Shown in pieces: positions 43,652 through 53,415 of a DNA stretch of 64,000 nucleotides. The notes beneath the pieces are model-generated. The model saw only the letters and a program-made list of their open reading frames with translations. It was not told where the DNA came from and did no database searches. This DNA comes from an uncultured Clostridium sp. (GTDB lineage Bacteria > Bacillota > Clostridia > TANB77 > CAG-508). How positions within the stretch are numbered: the first letter of the stretch is position 1; each line of letters starts with the position of its first letter. The stretch is from positions 62,001 to 126,000 of the forward strand of contig URYN01000002.1 in NCBI GenBank assembly GCA_900552135.1. Direction: 5' to 3'. Both the position numbers and the translations under genes were made by a program.

Positions 43652-44472
43652 ATTTTTTTCCTTTCTTGTCGCCCTATAATAGTCGCATTTAATCCAAATT
43701 TTTCTTTATTTGCTCTGTAGGAATGAATCAAATCCGAATTGCAAACTGTACAGATTCCGCTTTCTATAATATTTTTTGGAAGTAATCCAAGTTCTTCTAG
43801 TTCTAATCGATTTATCAAATTTGTATTTATGTTATATTTTTGAACTCCGTCTTTTAAGATTGATTGCTTTTTTATTATTTCATATTTCTTTGTAAATTTA
43901 CCAAATTCATTTTCAAAAATATTTTTCACTTCTTCTTCTACTTCAAAATGACATTGTCCTATTGCAGGTCCGAAACATGCTATAATGTCTTCTGGTTTTG
44001 AGCCATACTCTTTTATCATTTTTAATGTTGCTTTTTTGCCTATTTTTTTAACTGTTCCTCTCCAACCCGAGTGAATGTTTCCTGTAGCCTTGTTTACAGG
44101 ATCATATAAAATAATTGGTGTACAATCTGCAAATGTTAATAACAGATTTATGTCTTTTTTATTGGTTATTAGTCCATCTATTTCTCTCATTCCTAAATTT
44201 TCGCTTGAACTATCCACTTTTTCAACACAATCTGTGTGTTTCTGGTTTGGTCTTACTATTGTATTTGGATTCACGTCTAACACATTACATATTTTTTGAA
44301 TACTTTGTAAAGCCAATTCTTCACTGGTTTTTCTTCTAAAATTAAGGTTCCCTGTCTTAAGTGTAAAACAGTTCACTAAATCTTCAAATTCAAGTAATTT
44401 TCTAAATTGTAAATACTCGATTCCATCTTTCTTTACATGTATCATATTTTCATTTGATAAATCTCTTTCCAA
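43648..44472 (-). CDS. pgeF: Peptidoglycan editing factor / YfiH-type multicopper-fold protein
   Basis: 274 residues: TFADCTPIILYDPVN, NIHSGWRGTVKKIG and CFGPAIGQCHFEV hold the conserved Cys/His zinc site. The family is described as a peptidoglycan editing factor and, biochemically, a purine nucleosidase/laccase-like enzyme. TTG start with AGGTAG upstream. Coupled to ldcA, which fits a role in wall turnover. Confidence 0.9.
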   Translation of the reverse strand: MERDLSNENMIHVKKDGIEYLQFRKLLEFEDLVNCFTLKTGNLNFRRKTSEELALQSIQKICNVLDVNPNTIVRPNQKHTDCVEKVDSSSENLGMREIDGLITNKKDINLLLTFADCTPIILYDPVNKATGNIHSGWRGTVKKIGKKATLKMIKEYGSKPEDIIACFGPAIGQCHFEVEEEVKNIFENEFGKFTKKYEIIKKQSILKDGVQKYNINTNLINRLELEELGLLPKNIIESGICTVCNSDLIHSYRANKEKFGLNATIIGRQERKKI

Positions 44473-44600
44473 ATAATCTACCTACTTTCTTTTAAGCTTT
44501 ATCTTTCTTTTTTAGTTCATTAAAAAACTTCCCTTTTTCTATTAATTGAAAATAAACTAATTTCTTAACAAATTCTCTTCTTTATTTTACTCTTATTTTT

Positions 44601-47600
44601 CTATTCTTTCGTTCTTTCTTTTATCGTTTCTAGAACCGCTTCTTTATTCTTATTGCTTATATAGTTGTAACTATTTCCACAAGCGTTCTCGTCAAATCTA
44701 CATATTGATTTATACTTGCAATATTCACAAGGAGTTCTCTTGTTTGATGTGTTATAAAATGGCTTTACATCAATGTTTCCTCCAAGAATTTGTTCTGATA
44801 TTTGTTTTATTATTTTTTCCGTATATTTTTGCAAATATTCAAATTGTTCTTTGGTTACTGCACTTGTTCCCTTAGAAGATAGTTCTCCATCTTTTTTTAT
44901 TGTTGCTGGTATTATTTTGCTTATTCCTTTTGGTTCGTTTTCAACGTTTGTATCCATCTTTTTTATTATATTTACATCAGCAAGAATTAATCCTTTCATT
45001 TTAAATTCTTGCCTTATTTTTGCTTCTATCTCTTCATCAGAAAGGTGTTTATCTAATGAAGCTGGCTTATCTAACAAATTAAAGTATAGAACTCCTGCAG
45101 GAATAAAGTCTTCTACCTTGCATATTTCGTTTAAATATGTTAATAGCTGTAATTGTAATCCCGAGGCCACCTGATTTAAATCAATATTTTTTACAGATGA
45201 TTTGTAATCTATAATCCTCACATAAGTTCCATCAGGATTTTTCATTATATCGATTCTGTCGATTTTCCCTCTTATTTCTACTCTTGTTCCGTCTTCAGTT
45301 TTTACAACTATCGGTTCAAATTCTGAGCTATTTCCTCCAAATTCAACCTCGTGTCCAAATACTGAAAACTCGCTCTGTTTAAGAGTTTGCACTATGTATT
45401 TAATAGACATCGTAACAACTCTTTTCAGTCTTGCGGTAAGAACCTTATATTTTGCGTTTGCACTAAAAATATAGTTTCTATTTTGTGCAAGTCTTTCCTG
45501 AACGACTTCTGCGACTATTTCTTCAATCTCTTCATCAGTAATTTCTTTAATATTTATTTCTCTTTCTTCAAGAGTTTCAAAAAAGTTGTCTATTACATCA
45601 TGCATGAATGAACCTGTGTCCATTGTTTCTACCTTGAAGGTTTCTTTGTCGTTCAATTTTAATCCATAAGTTAAATAATATGAAAATGGACAACTACTAT
45701 ATTGTTCCAATCGAGATACACTAGTTTTTAAGGTTTCTCCATACATTTTCTCGATGTTCTTTCTAGATATCTTTTCTGGAGTATTCACATAATCTAATGC
45801 TTTTATACTTGCATCAAGCTTTTGTGACCATTCAGCATCACTGCTGTAAACATTATAAATATAGAACCATTTCGGATTAATTTCTTTTCCATCTCTGAAG
45901 TCTCTTAGATTATTTAATAGTTCTTCAAATGTATTTTGTTTTGTGGAAACTTCTGAAATTCTATTTACTACATCACTTTTTTCTTCTAAACCAGGAAATA
46001 TCTTTTTAATTCTTGAAACTAATATTGATGGTCTTAGAGATTCTCCTTCCATATCTGATGATGAATATGACAAATACATTTCTTTTTCAGCAGTAGTAAA
46101 TGCCTTGTATATATTGAAGTTATCTTCATAAATTCTATCTATAGTTCCTTTTGCAAGCTCGACTCCATTTTCTTTAATTTTTGCTCTATCGTCATCATTT
46201 AAAAATCCTTCGGCCTTGTTTTGTGAAGGGAATACTCCGTCATTTAGACCAATAATAAATATGGCATTAACCTTATGGCTTCTTGATCTATCAACATCTC
46301 CAACGGTTACTTGGTCCTGCGCCATCGGAATTGTTCCTAATTTGCTTTCTTTTAGTCCAGTTTTCAGAATTTGCATATAGCTATCAAAAGTTACATTTTC
46401 ATTGCCAAATACAAGCACTATTTCATCTAAAACTTGCATTACAATCTTCCAGCTTGTCTCGTACTCGGCTGAAATATTTACTTTTTCTTCTTCATTCAAT
46501 AGTTTTATTTTATCTTCTAAAATTTTATCAATTTTATTTTCTATGAAGAAATTGTATAAATTTTCCGAAATCTGTTTTGCAGTTTTCGTTCCAGACAAGT
46601 TTGCTTTAAGTCTAACCAATGGCGTAACTACAGTTCTTCTAATTTGATTTACATGATTAACGAACTCCTTTCCAACTTCATCTGCATCTTTAAAATTCCA
46701 GTCTTCCTTATACCACTTGTTTCCCTTAATTTCCCATTTTAGAGCATAATTTTCAAGTTCATAAATATCGTCTTCTGCAATATTTACAAAACCAGATTTC
46801 AAGTAATTAATCATGCTATCATAAGACCAGTTTCTTGCAAATACATCTAATATAGAAATTAGATATTTCACCAGTATGTTCTGGCTTAAATCTCTTTTTT
46901 CGTCTATATAAACAGGAATATTGTATTCATTAAATATAGCCCTGCATAAGCTAGAGTATGTATCTATATTTTTAGTAATAACAGCAATGTCTTTATATCT
47001 ATATCCTGAATTTTGAACCAATTCTACAATTCTTCTTGCAACTTCTTCAATCTCTGAATATGGATTATTTGCTAAGAATAAATGCATATCTTTGATTTCT
47101 TTTTCGTATTTTCTGTAAGGAAAATTATAAAGATTTCTTTCAACATGAGCAAGTTCAGGTGCTTTGAACCTATATGGAACCTCACCATTTTCCTGCATAC
47201 AAACAGGTTCCTCAATTTTTACCTTAACAGACTTTGCAAGTTTCATAAGTTTTTGTACAGTTTCCTTATTCGTGTAAAAAATGTCATTACTTGCATCTTT
47301 CGTAATTTCTAAACAATCTGTATTTACAGTAATGGTTACACTGTATGCCTGCTCCAATAATTTCTCAATTACCATGTATTCTTGCTTTGTGAATCCAACA
47401 AATTCATCAATATATATTTCTGTATTTTTGAACATATTTGTACTATCTAATTGCTCTGCAAGAATTGTTAAAGCATCATTTTCATCAATATAATTTTCTG
47501 ATATCTTTTCTTGGAATTTGCTATAAACTGTGTAAATATCATTTAGTTTGCTTTCTAGATATCTATCGTCTTTGGCCACTTGTTCTTTTAAATTTTGCAA

Positions 47601-48026
47601 ATTTTCCAGAGTTACTCCATGTTTTTTTAGCTCTGTAAGCTGAGTCATAATCATATCAATATTGCTGTCTGATTTTCCAAGAAATTTTAAATCATTCTTC
47701 TTGTTTGATAAAATGCTATAAATCAACATAGACTTACCACAATTTGATAGTTTTATTTTAGCACTTCCACCCACTTCGCCTGCTACCCTGTGTGCCATAC
47801 GTGCAAATGTTAAAACTTCTGCATTAATTACCGCATCAGAAATTACGCCTTGTTCTTTTTCATTTATACACTCATCATTAAGTAACTTTTTCTCAGCTGT
47901 AAATGAAAACTGCTCTGGCGTTATTATGTATTTTTTTCTTCCATTATCAATTTCTTCTTTTATCTTTTTAAATATGTAACTGGACTTGCCAGTTCCGCTT
48001 CTTCCATAAACTAATCTAATACTCAT
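44601..48026 (-). CDS. addB: AddB helicase-nuclease subunit
   Basis: 1141 residues. Walker A GRSGTGKSSYIF at the N-terminus, inactivated helicase core, C-terminal RecB-type nuclease (RIDRIDIMKNPDGTYVRIIDYKSS), and the Fe-S cysteines SSCPFSYYL plus CEYCKYKSICRFDENAC. Processes DNA ends for RecA loading together with AddA. No addA lies next to it in the window; downstream is pgeF. 20 bp after ogg. Confidence 0.95.
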   Translation of the reverse strand: MSIRLVYGRSGTGKSSYIFKKIKEEIDNGRKKYIITPEQFSFTAEKKLLNDECINEKEQGVISDAVINAEVLTFARMAHRVAGEVGGSAKIKLSNCGKSMLIYSILSNKKNDLKFLGKSDSNIDMIMTQLTELKKHGVTLENLQNLKEQVAKDDRYLESKLNDIYTVYSKFQEKISENYIDENDALTILAEQLDSTNMFKNTEIYIDEFVGFTKQEYMVIEKLLEQAYSVTITVNTDCLEITKDASNDIFYTNKETVQKLMKLAKSVKVKIEEPVCMQENGEVPYRFKAPELAHVERNLYNFPYRKYEKEIKDMHLFLANNPYSEIEEVARRIVELVQNSGYRYKDIAVITKNIDTYSSLCRAIFNEYNIPVYIDEKRDLSQNILVKYLISILDVFARNWSYDSMINYLKSGFVNIAEDDIYELENYALKWEIKGNKWYKEDWNFKDADEVGKEFVNHVNQIRRTVVTPLVRLKANLSGTKTAKQISENLYNFFIENKIDKILEDKIKLLNEEEKVNISAEYETSWKIVMQVLDEIVLVFGNENVTFDSYMQILKTGLKESKLGTIPMAQDQVTVGDVDRSRSHKVNAIFIIGLNDGVFPSQNKAEGFLNDDDRAKIKENGVELAKGTIDRIYEDNFNIYKAFTTAEKEMYLSYSSSDMEGESLRPSILVSRIKKIFPGLEEKSDVVNRISEVSTKQNTFEELLNNLRDFRDGKEINPKWFYIYNVYSSDAEWSQKLDASIKALDYVNTPEKISRKNIEKMYGETLKTSVSRLEQYSSCPFSYYLTYGLKLNDKETFKVETMDTGSFMHDVIDNFFETLEEREINIKEITDEEIEEIVAEVVQERLAQNRNYIFSANAKYKVLTARLKRVVTMSIKYIVQTLKQSEFSVFGHEVEFGGNSSEFEPIVVKTEDGTRVEIRGKIDRIDIMKNPDGTYVRIIDYKSSVKNIDLNQVASGLQLQLLTYLNEICKVEDFIPAGVLYFNLLDKPASLDKHLSDEEIEAKIRQEFKMKGLILADVNIIKKMDTNVENEPKGISKIIPATIKKDGELSSKGTSAVTKEQFEYLQKYTEKIIKQISEQILGGNIDVKPFYNTSNKRTPCEYCKYKSICRFDENACGNSYNYISNKNKEAVLETIKERTKE

Positions 48027-48046
48027 TCTCTTTTCCTATCTGAAAT

Positions 48047-48928
48047 TTAACTGTTTTCTCTTTTCCAATAAAATAAATATTGTTGTGCTATTCCCTCGAG
48101 TTCTCCAAATTTTTCTTCGGCTAATTCTTCAATTTTCTTCTTACTAACCTTGCTTTCGTCCTCATCATGTATGTACAAATCATTCATAACTCTTCTTACC
48201 CACACATCTATTGGGAATACATCAAACCTTTTTAGGTCTGAGAAAAGTAATATACAGTCTGCAACTTTTGGTCCAACACCAGACAAAGTTAGTAATTCAA
48301 TCTTTATTTTTTTAGTATCCTTTTCTTTTCTAAGTTTCTCCAGGTCAACTTTTCCACTTGCAATTAATTTTGTTGTTTCTTCTATATATTTATCTCTGAA
48401 GCCCAAGCCAAGTTCTCTTAAATCTTCTTTACTTGCTTTGCTTAATTCGTTAATTGTAGGAAATGTATAGTAGTCTTGACCTCTAAAACTTAGCTTATTT
48501 CCATACTTTTTCGACATTCTGTCTATTATTCCTTTTATTCTTGGAATATTGTTGTTTGCCGAAATTATAAAAGAGATTATCATTTCCCATAAGTCTTGAT
48601 TTAGTATTCTAATTCCTTCTCCATACTTTATGCTTTCTTTCATGTATCCATCTATTTGGGATAATTTCTCTTTTATACTCTCATAATCTCTGTCTAAATC
48701 AAAGTATCTTTTGCAGATTTCTTCTATATTTCCTTCACAAATTCCTTCAAATATTATTTTATATGTTCCATCTTTTTCTGGTACTTCTTTTATATTCATT
48801 ACATTGTTTCCGAATATTCCAGTATAACTTTCATCAGGTTGTTCGTTCCATCTAAAACACTGTCCACAATCGAAAATGTCTTTCACTCTAAACGATTTAC
48901 AATTTTCTATCACGTATCTTTGCTCCAA
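48047..48928 (-). CDS. ogg: 8-oxoguanine DNA glycosylase (HhH-GPD)
   Basis: 293 residues. N-terminal OGG domain (FDCGQCFRWNE), then HhH-GPD: LLTLSGVGPKVADCILLFS with the catalytic Lys, and FPIDVWVRRVM with the conserved Asp. Removes oxidised guanine. Start set to TTG 48928, which has AGAGGG eight bases upstream. The frame runs on to 48994, but that part carries a TATAAT promoter-like element near 48971. Confidence 0.9.
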   Translation of the reverse strand: MEQRYVIENCKSFRVKDIFDCGQCFRWNEQPDESYTGIFGNNVMNIKEVPEKDGTYKIIFEGICEGNIEEICKRYFDLDRDYESIKEKLSQIDGYMKESIKYGEGIRILNQDLWEMIISFIISANNNIPRIKGIIDRMSKKYGNKLSFRGQDYYTFPTINELSKASKEDLRELGLGFRDKYIEETTKLIASGKVDLEKLRKEKDTKKIKIELLTLSGVGPKVADCILLFSDLKRFDVFPIDVWVRRVMNDLYIHDEDESKVSKKKIEELAEEKFGELEGIAQQYLFYWKRENS

Positions 48929-49013
48929 TTGTTTTGCCCTCTTTCTGCCATGTTTTATTTCTTCTATATTATAGCATAAACTGGCTTTTAGCAATACAAA
49001 ATTTCAAAAAATT

Positions 49014-49935
49014 CTATTTGAAGCCTTTTCCAAGCACCTCTCTTGCATTCAATATTATGATAAACGCAGACTTATCAATTTCTTTTGCAATAGTTTCCAT
49101 AGAATATGCCTCTGTTCTTGACCCTACACAGAGCAAAGTTACCTTTTCTTCATTTGTGTACATTCCTTTTGAATATAAACCTGTACTTCCTCTATTTACT
49201 TCGTTTTCGATTCTTGCTGCTATTTCTCTATAATTTGGAGATATTATTAATATAATTTTGGCAAAATTTACTCCCTCAAAAATCAAATCAATCATTTTCC
49301 CCATTAAGAATATTGCAATAGCAGAATATAAGCCTACCTCTATTGTCTTAAAGAAAAATACATTTAATATTATAACTATTACATCAACTATTAGTATTAA
49401 TGTACTACTTCTATATTGCGGTTTATAGGCTCTTATTACATAAGAAAGTAAATCAGAACCACCGTGTTGAAGCCTGATTTTTCAGTACAACTGCCGTGCC
49501 AATTCCCATAAGAATTCCACCATAAATACAGCCCAAAAAGCTATCCATAGTTAATGGAGTAATTTTATCAAATATATCAATAAATAAAGAAAGCATTAAT
49601 GTTCCATAAATTGACCTTATGAATAGTTTTTTTCCCACCTTAAAGTAAGCAATTAATAAAAGTGGGATGTTTAGAATAAATGTTGTAGTTCCCAGCGGGA
49701 AATTAAACAGATAGTATAATATTGTTGCAATTCCTGCAAATCCGCCAGTCGAAAGCTCATTTGGTAACAAGAATAAAGATGTACCAATAGCCATCATCAT
49801 TGCTCCAAATGTGATTAGTATATAATCTATTAGCTTATTCATTTTCTTTTTTTCTTTGCAATTAATTATTTTTTCTATCTTTTTTCTTATTTTCAGTTGT
49901 TTTCTACTTTTCCCAGTTTTAGCTACATTTTCCAT
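49014..49935 (-). CDS. YitT family membrane protein, interrupted by one +1 frameshift
   Basis: DUF161/DUF2179 membrane protein. The first frame gives about five hydrophobic helices from LIDYILITFGAMMMAIGTSL up to VLKNQAST. Then one extra C (complement of 49464) shifts the frame before GGSDLLSYVIRAYKPQYRSS, and the C-terminal DUF2179 domain runs to VLGKGFK. Length minus one is a multiple of three (306 residues), with no other defect. Zero-frame codon at the break is CGG; expected residue is the first Gly of the conserved STGGSD. Start at 49935 has AGGTGA five bases upstream, partly inside a dyad. Confidence 0.88.
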
Positions 49936-49944
49936 AAAAAATCA

Positions 49945-49971
49945 CCTATAATTACTATTCGCAATTATAGG
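49945..49971 (-). promoter_or_regulatory. Dyad over the yitT ribosome binding site
   Basis: Perfect 9-bp inverted repeat CCTATAATT / AATTATAGG with a 9-nt loop. One arm includes the AGG of the Shine-Dalgarno, the other a TATAAT. It may be an operator or a site-hiding hairpin. Confidence 0.55.
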
Positions 49972-50025
49972 TTGTTTTATTCAAAATTTTATTAGAGTAT
50001 ATACAAAGTTTTACGATACAAAGTT

Positions 50026-51063
50026 TTACGCAACTTCTAAAACTTTTATCTTAAATTTGCCTTTTTTTATCTTATCATTTTTTGTTACTGTTGTAATAAC
50101 AGCATAAGTATCTTTAAGTCTATTTATATTTTCCCTTTTATGTCCTATTATGTTGTTCATGTCTTTAACATTTGCCTGAACTTCTACTCTTATAACTTTT
50201 GCATTAATCTTTTTTATTTCTTCCACTATTCTGTCATACCAGATTGCATCTTCTACAAGTTGTCCGAATGCAGGGTGGAATGGTCCAGCAACAACCTCAC
50301 TCTCTTTGCTAGATATTTCTGAAATTGTATCTGTATTCTGTAGTCCCACTCTTATTACTTTTATCTTTTTCTTGTTGAATAGTTTTACTATTTCCTTACA
50401 TCTTTCAACTGCTTGAGTAACTGTTAATGGGGTGTACTCTTTTTTATTGTATTCTAGTTCAAGTTCAGTTCCTTTTATAACCAAAACAGGATAAATTCTT
50501 ACCATTTTAGGTTTAAGCTTTATTATGTCTTTTGCAGTTTGTATATCATCTTTGCTATTACTATCTGGAAGTCCCACCATCATTTGATGTCCAAGATTAA
50601 AGCCATACCATTTAATTAATTTTGAAGCTTTTTTTACATTCTCAAAGCTGTGGCCTCTCTTGCATCTAGCTAAAATGTAATTGTTGGTTGACTGCACTCC
50701 AAGTTCTATTGTTTTTACATGGTATTTTTTTAGCATTTTCAAAATATCTTTATCTATTGCATCAGGTCTTGTAGATAAACGAATGCTGTTTACTTTTTTG
50801 CTCTTTATATAAGGCTGAACAGCCTTCAAAAGTTCTTCTTGTTTTGTTCTTTCTATTGCAGTAAAGCTTCCTCCGAAAAAAGCAACCTCAATGTATTCAT
50901 TATCATTTTTAAAGCTCTTTAAATAATACTCTATTGTTTCAATTACATCTTTTGCTGTTACCTGTTTTTGTTCTCCGCTAATAGTTCTTTGATTGCAAAA
51001 TGTACAACACTGTTTGCAACCTAAATGTGGTACAAATATTGGAATAATGTATTCTTTTTTCAA
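50026..51063 (-). CDS. Elp3-like radical SAM protein
   Basis: 345 residues. Radical SAM cluster motif CKQCCTFC (CX3CX2C) near the N-terminus, AFFGGSFTAI, STRPDAID, ELGVQSTNNYIL and GLPDSN blocks, as in Elp3/YhcC-type proteins without the acetyltransferase domain. Members are commonly found near rnc in Clostridia, as here. Reaction unknown; tRNA or rRNA modification is plausible. TTG start with GGAGGAGG nine bases upstream. Confidence 0.85.
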   Translation of the reverse strand: MKKEYIIPIFVPHLGCKQCCTFCNQRTISGEQKQVTAKDVIETIEYYLKSFKNDNEYIEVAFFGGSFTAIERTKQEELLKAVQPYIKSKKVNSIRLSTRPDAIDKDILKMLKKYHVKTIELGVQSTNNYILARCKRGHSFENVKKASKLIKWYGFNLGHQMMVGLPDSNSKDDIQTAKDIIKLKPKMVRIYPVLVIKGTELELEYNKKEYTPLTVTQAVERCKEIVKLFNKKKIKVIRVGLQNTDTISEISSKESEVVAGPFHPAFGQLVEDAIWYDRIVEEIKKINAKVIRVEVQANVKDMNNIIGHKRENINRLKDTYAVITTVTKNDKIKKGKFKIKVLEVA

Positions 51064-51219
51064 TACTACTTTCCTCCTCCAATTATTTCGTCTATTTATC
51101 ACATCTTTCGTTTCTTACTTAAACAAATCTATCGCAAATCCCCTAATTAAAATTATTCTAATTGTCTCGTAGTATCAAATTTTTAATACCACACTTGCTA
51201 ATTAAGTCCACTGTTAGAA

Positions 51220-51903
51220 TTATTTTTCTAGTAATTTTAAAGCCTTGTCTGCAGCATCCATTTCAGCATGTTTCTTTGTTTTTCCAGTACCTGTTGCAAG
51301 AACTTCTCCATTTAATTTAACTTCTGCTGTGAAGGTTTTATCATGGTCTGGTCCTTCTTCTTTTATAATCTCGTACTCAATTTTAACATTTCCATGAACC
51401 TGAAGTTTTTCTTGTAGAATTGTCTTGTGGTCTTTCATTCCAACATTTTGGCTTGCTATTTTTATATCGTCCTTTAAATTTTCAACGATGAATTTTTCGC
51501 AAGCTTCTAATCCAGAATCAAAATACATAGCAGCTATAACTGCCTCAACACTATCTGCCATTATTGCTGGTTTCTTGTTTCCTCCATGTTTCATTTCGCT
51601 TTTTCCAAGATATAAGAAATCACTAAAATTATGCTTTTGGGCAATTTTATGAAGGCTATCTTCACAAACAACAGTTGCTCTAACTTTAGTCATTTCTCCT
51701 TCTTTTAATTTCGGATAATTGTTATAAATGTATTTGCTTGATAAAAACTCTAATATGCTATCTCCAAGAAATTCTAGCTTTTCGTTACTTGCTACATTAT
51801 TTTCATAAGCATAAGAAGTATGTGTTAAGGCATTTTTTAATAGAGCTTTATTTTTAAATATATATCCTATATTTTTTTCAAGGTTTTCTAAACTGTTTAC
51901 CAC
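51220..51903 (-). CDS. rnc: Ribonuclease III
   Basis: 227 residues: nuclease signature NEKLEFLGDSILEF, second acidic site ADSVEAVIAAMYFDSG, and a C-terminal double-stranded RNA-binding domain (DHKTILQEKLQVHG... KTKKHAEMDAADKALKLL). Processes rRNA precursors and structured RNAs. Follows acpP but is separated from it by a terminator. Confidence 0.96.
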   Translation of the reverse strand: MVNSLENLEKNIGYIFKNKALLKNALTHTSYAYENNVASNEKLEFLGDSILEFLSSKYIYNNYPKLKEGEMTKVRATVVCEDSLHKIAQKHNFSDFLYLGKSEMKHGGNKKPAIMADSVEAVIAAMYFDSGLEACEKFIVENLKDDIKIASQNVGMKDHKTILQEKLQVHGNVKIEYEIIKEEGPDHDKTFTAEVKLNGEVLATGTGKTKKHAEMDAADKALKLLEK

Positions 51904-51959
51904 TTTTCTTCCTCCTTTCCATTACTATATATTACACTATTTTAAGCAATTTGTAAATG

Positions 51960-51995
51960 CAAAAAATAAAAAAAAGAAAGGCATTAAAACCTTTC
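51960..51995 (-). terminator. acpP terminator
   Basis: GAAAGG / CCTTTC stem with 8-nt loop, then a long T-rich tail on the minus strand. rnc must rely on read-through or its own promoter. Confidence 0.85.
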
Positions 51996-52008
51996 AAATT
52001 TATTTTTC

Positions 52009-52251
52009 CTAAGCTACGTGATCTTTTATATAATCTACAACATCACCAACTGTTACTACTTTCTCAGCATCAGCATCAGGGATTTCTGTATCGAATTCTT
52101 CTTCAAGAGCCATTATTAATTCTACTATATCTAATGAATCTGCTCCTAAATCATCTATAAAAGAAGCTTCCATAGTAACTGCTGTATCCGCAACACCTAA
52201 TTGTTCTACTATTATTGATTTTACTTTATCAAATATTTCCTCTGAACTCAT
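52009..52251 (-). CDS. acpP: Acyl carrier protein
   Basis: 80 residues with the phosphopantetheine site GADSLDIVELIMALEEEF. Carries acyl chains in fatty-acid synthesis. Terminal QV/VGDVVDYI motif present. Own promoter and terminator; placed next to rnc as in many Firmicutes. Confidence 0.97.
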   Translation of the reverse strand: MSSEEIFDKVKSIIVEQLGVADTAVTMEASFIDDLGADSLDIVELIMALEEEFDTEIPDADAEKVVTVGDVVDYIKDHVA

Positions 52252-52295
52252 CTTGTAAGTTCACCCCCTCTCAAATTTCATATAAGCTTATACAT

Positions 52296-52324
52296 AAGAT
52301 AATACAAGTTTTGTTAATTGTCAA
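52296..52324 (-). promoter_or_regulatory. acpP promoter
   Basis: TTGACA (52324-52319), 17 bp, TATCTT (52301-52296). Confidence 0.7.
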
Positions 52325-52402
52325 GCAAAATAAAAAGAATTTTTATTGCGTTTTTTTATTTTAAGTGATATTATTTTTATAGTAATTCAAAAGGAGAAAC
52401 TT

Positions 52403-53347
52403 ATGAATAAAGAAAAATTTGATTTTTATGATTCAACATCTATTAAAGTTTATAATTTGGATAAGAAATTACGCTATGAGCTTGCTATTCTAGACAATTT
52501 GGACCCTATTACTAAAAGACATAGTATAAATGTTGGAAACTTATGTGGTAGAATTTGCCAGTATTTAAGACTCAACAAAAAATTTATTGTTCATGCAATA
52601 ATCTGTGGTTATTTGCATGATATTGGAAAAACTCAAATTCCAATTGAAATAATAACAAAACCTGACCGACTGACCGAGGCAGAATTTGAAATTATGAAAA
52701 CTCACACTACAAAAGGTTATCAAATTTGTATGCATGATTTGGCATTAAGACCTTACGCAGAAGGTGCTCTTTACCATCACGAGGCTTTAAATGGGACAGG
52801 ATATCCTAGTGGTCTTACAATAAAAGACATCCCTTTCGTTGCAAGAGTTATCCGTGTTGCTGATGAATATGATGCATTAACAACCAAAAGGCATTATACA
52901 ACCCACGTTCATATTTCAGATACTTTAAAAGATATGATTGAAGATGCCCACCCTGACGATGTAGACAAAACAGTTGCTTTAGGTCAACTTTCTGAAAATT
53001 CTCAAATGGGCAAAATTAGTCCTAAGATTTTGAAAGTTTTATTCAAAGTTGTTATTGATGATACCAAATACGAAATTAGCTGTGTTTATGATTATATAGA
53101 TTACTTAAAAGATAATATTAAACGTTTGGAATTAATAGATTCTTATAACGCAAAAATGCAGGCTACAAGCAGACAGAGAAAGAGAGATTATTATAAAGAA
53201 GGAATGCAAATGTTATTCCAGGCAGGAGAAGATTTCCAAAACTATCATCAAGTTTTAAATGAATATAGACAAGCCCTTATTGTTCGTAAACAAAGAATCG
53301 AAGATTTATACAATGAAATAAAAATAATAAAAAAATTGAAAGTATAA
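52403..53347 (+). CDS. HD-GYP domain phosphodiesterase
   Basis: 314 residues. HD-GYP core: CGYLHDIGKTQIP, HTTKGYQI, YHHEALNGTGYPSGL and RVADEYDALTTKR, the full metal and substrate motifs of c-di-GMP phosphodiesterases. No signal-sensing domain precedes it; the C-terminal ~110 residues are helical and charged. AAGGAG precedes the ATG at 52403. Confidence 0.9.
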   Translation: MNKEKFDFYDSTSIKVYNLDKKLRYELAILDNLDPITKRHSINVGNLCGRICQYLRLNKKFIVHAIICGYLHDIGKTQIPIEIITKPDRLTEAEFEIMKTHTTKGYQICMHDLALRPYAEGALYHHEALNGTGYPSGLTIKDIPFVARVIRVADEYDALTTKRHYTTHVHISDTLKDMIEDAHPDDVDKTVALGQLSENSQMGKISPKILKVLFKVVIDDTKYEISCVYDYIDYLKDNIKRLELIDSYNAKMQATSRQRKRDYYKEGMQMLFQAGEDFQNYHQVLNEYRQALIVRKQRIEDLYNEIKIIKKLKV

Positions 53348-53366
53348 ACTGTTATGCTTCAAAAAT

Positions 53367-53404
53367 AGACTGTAATTTTTAACTTTTGTTAAATCTTACA
53401 GTCT
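53367..53404. terminator. Convergent terminator (HD-GYP / endoA)
   Basis: AGACTGTAA / TTACAGTCT 9-bp stem; T-runs on both strands. Confidence 0.8.
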
Positions 53405-53415
53405 TGAATTTTGTT

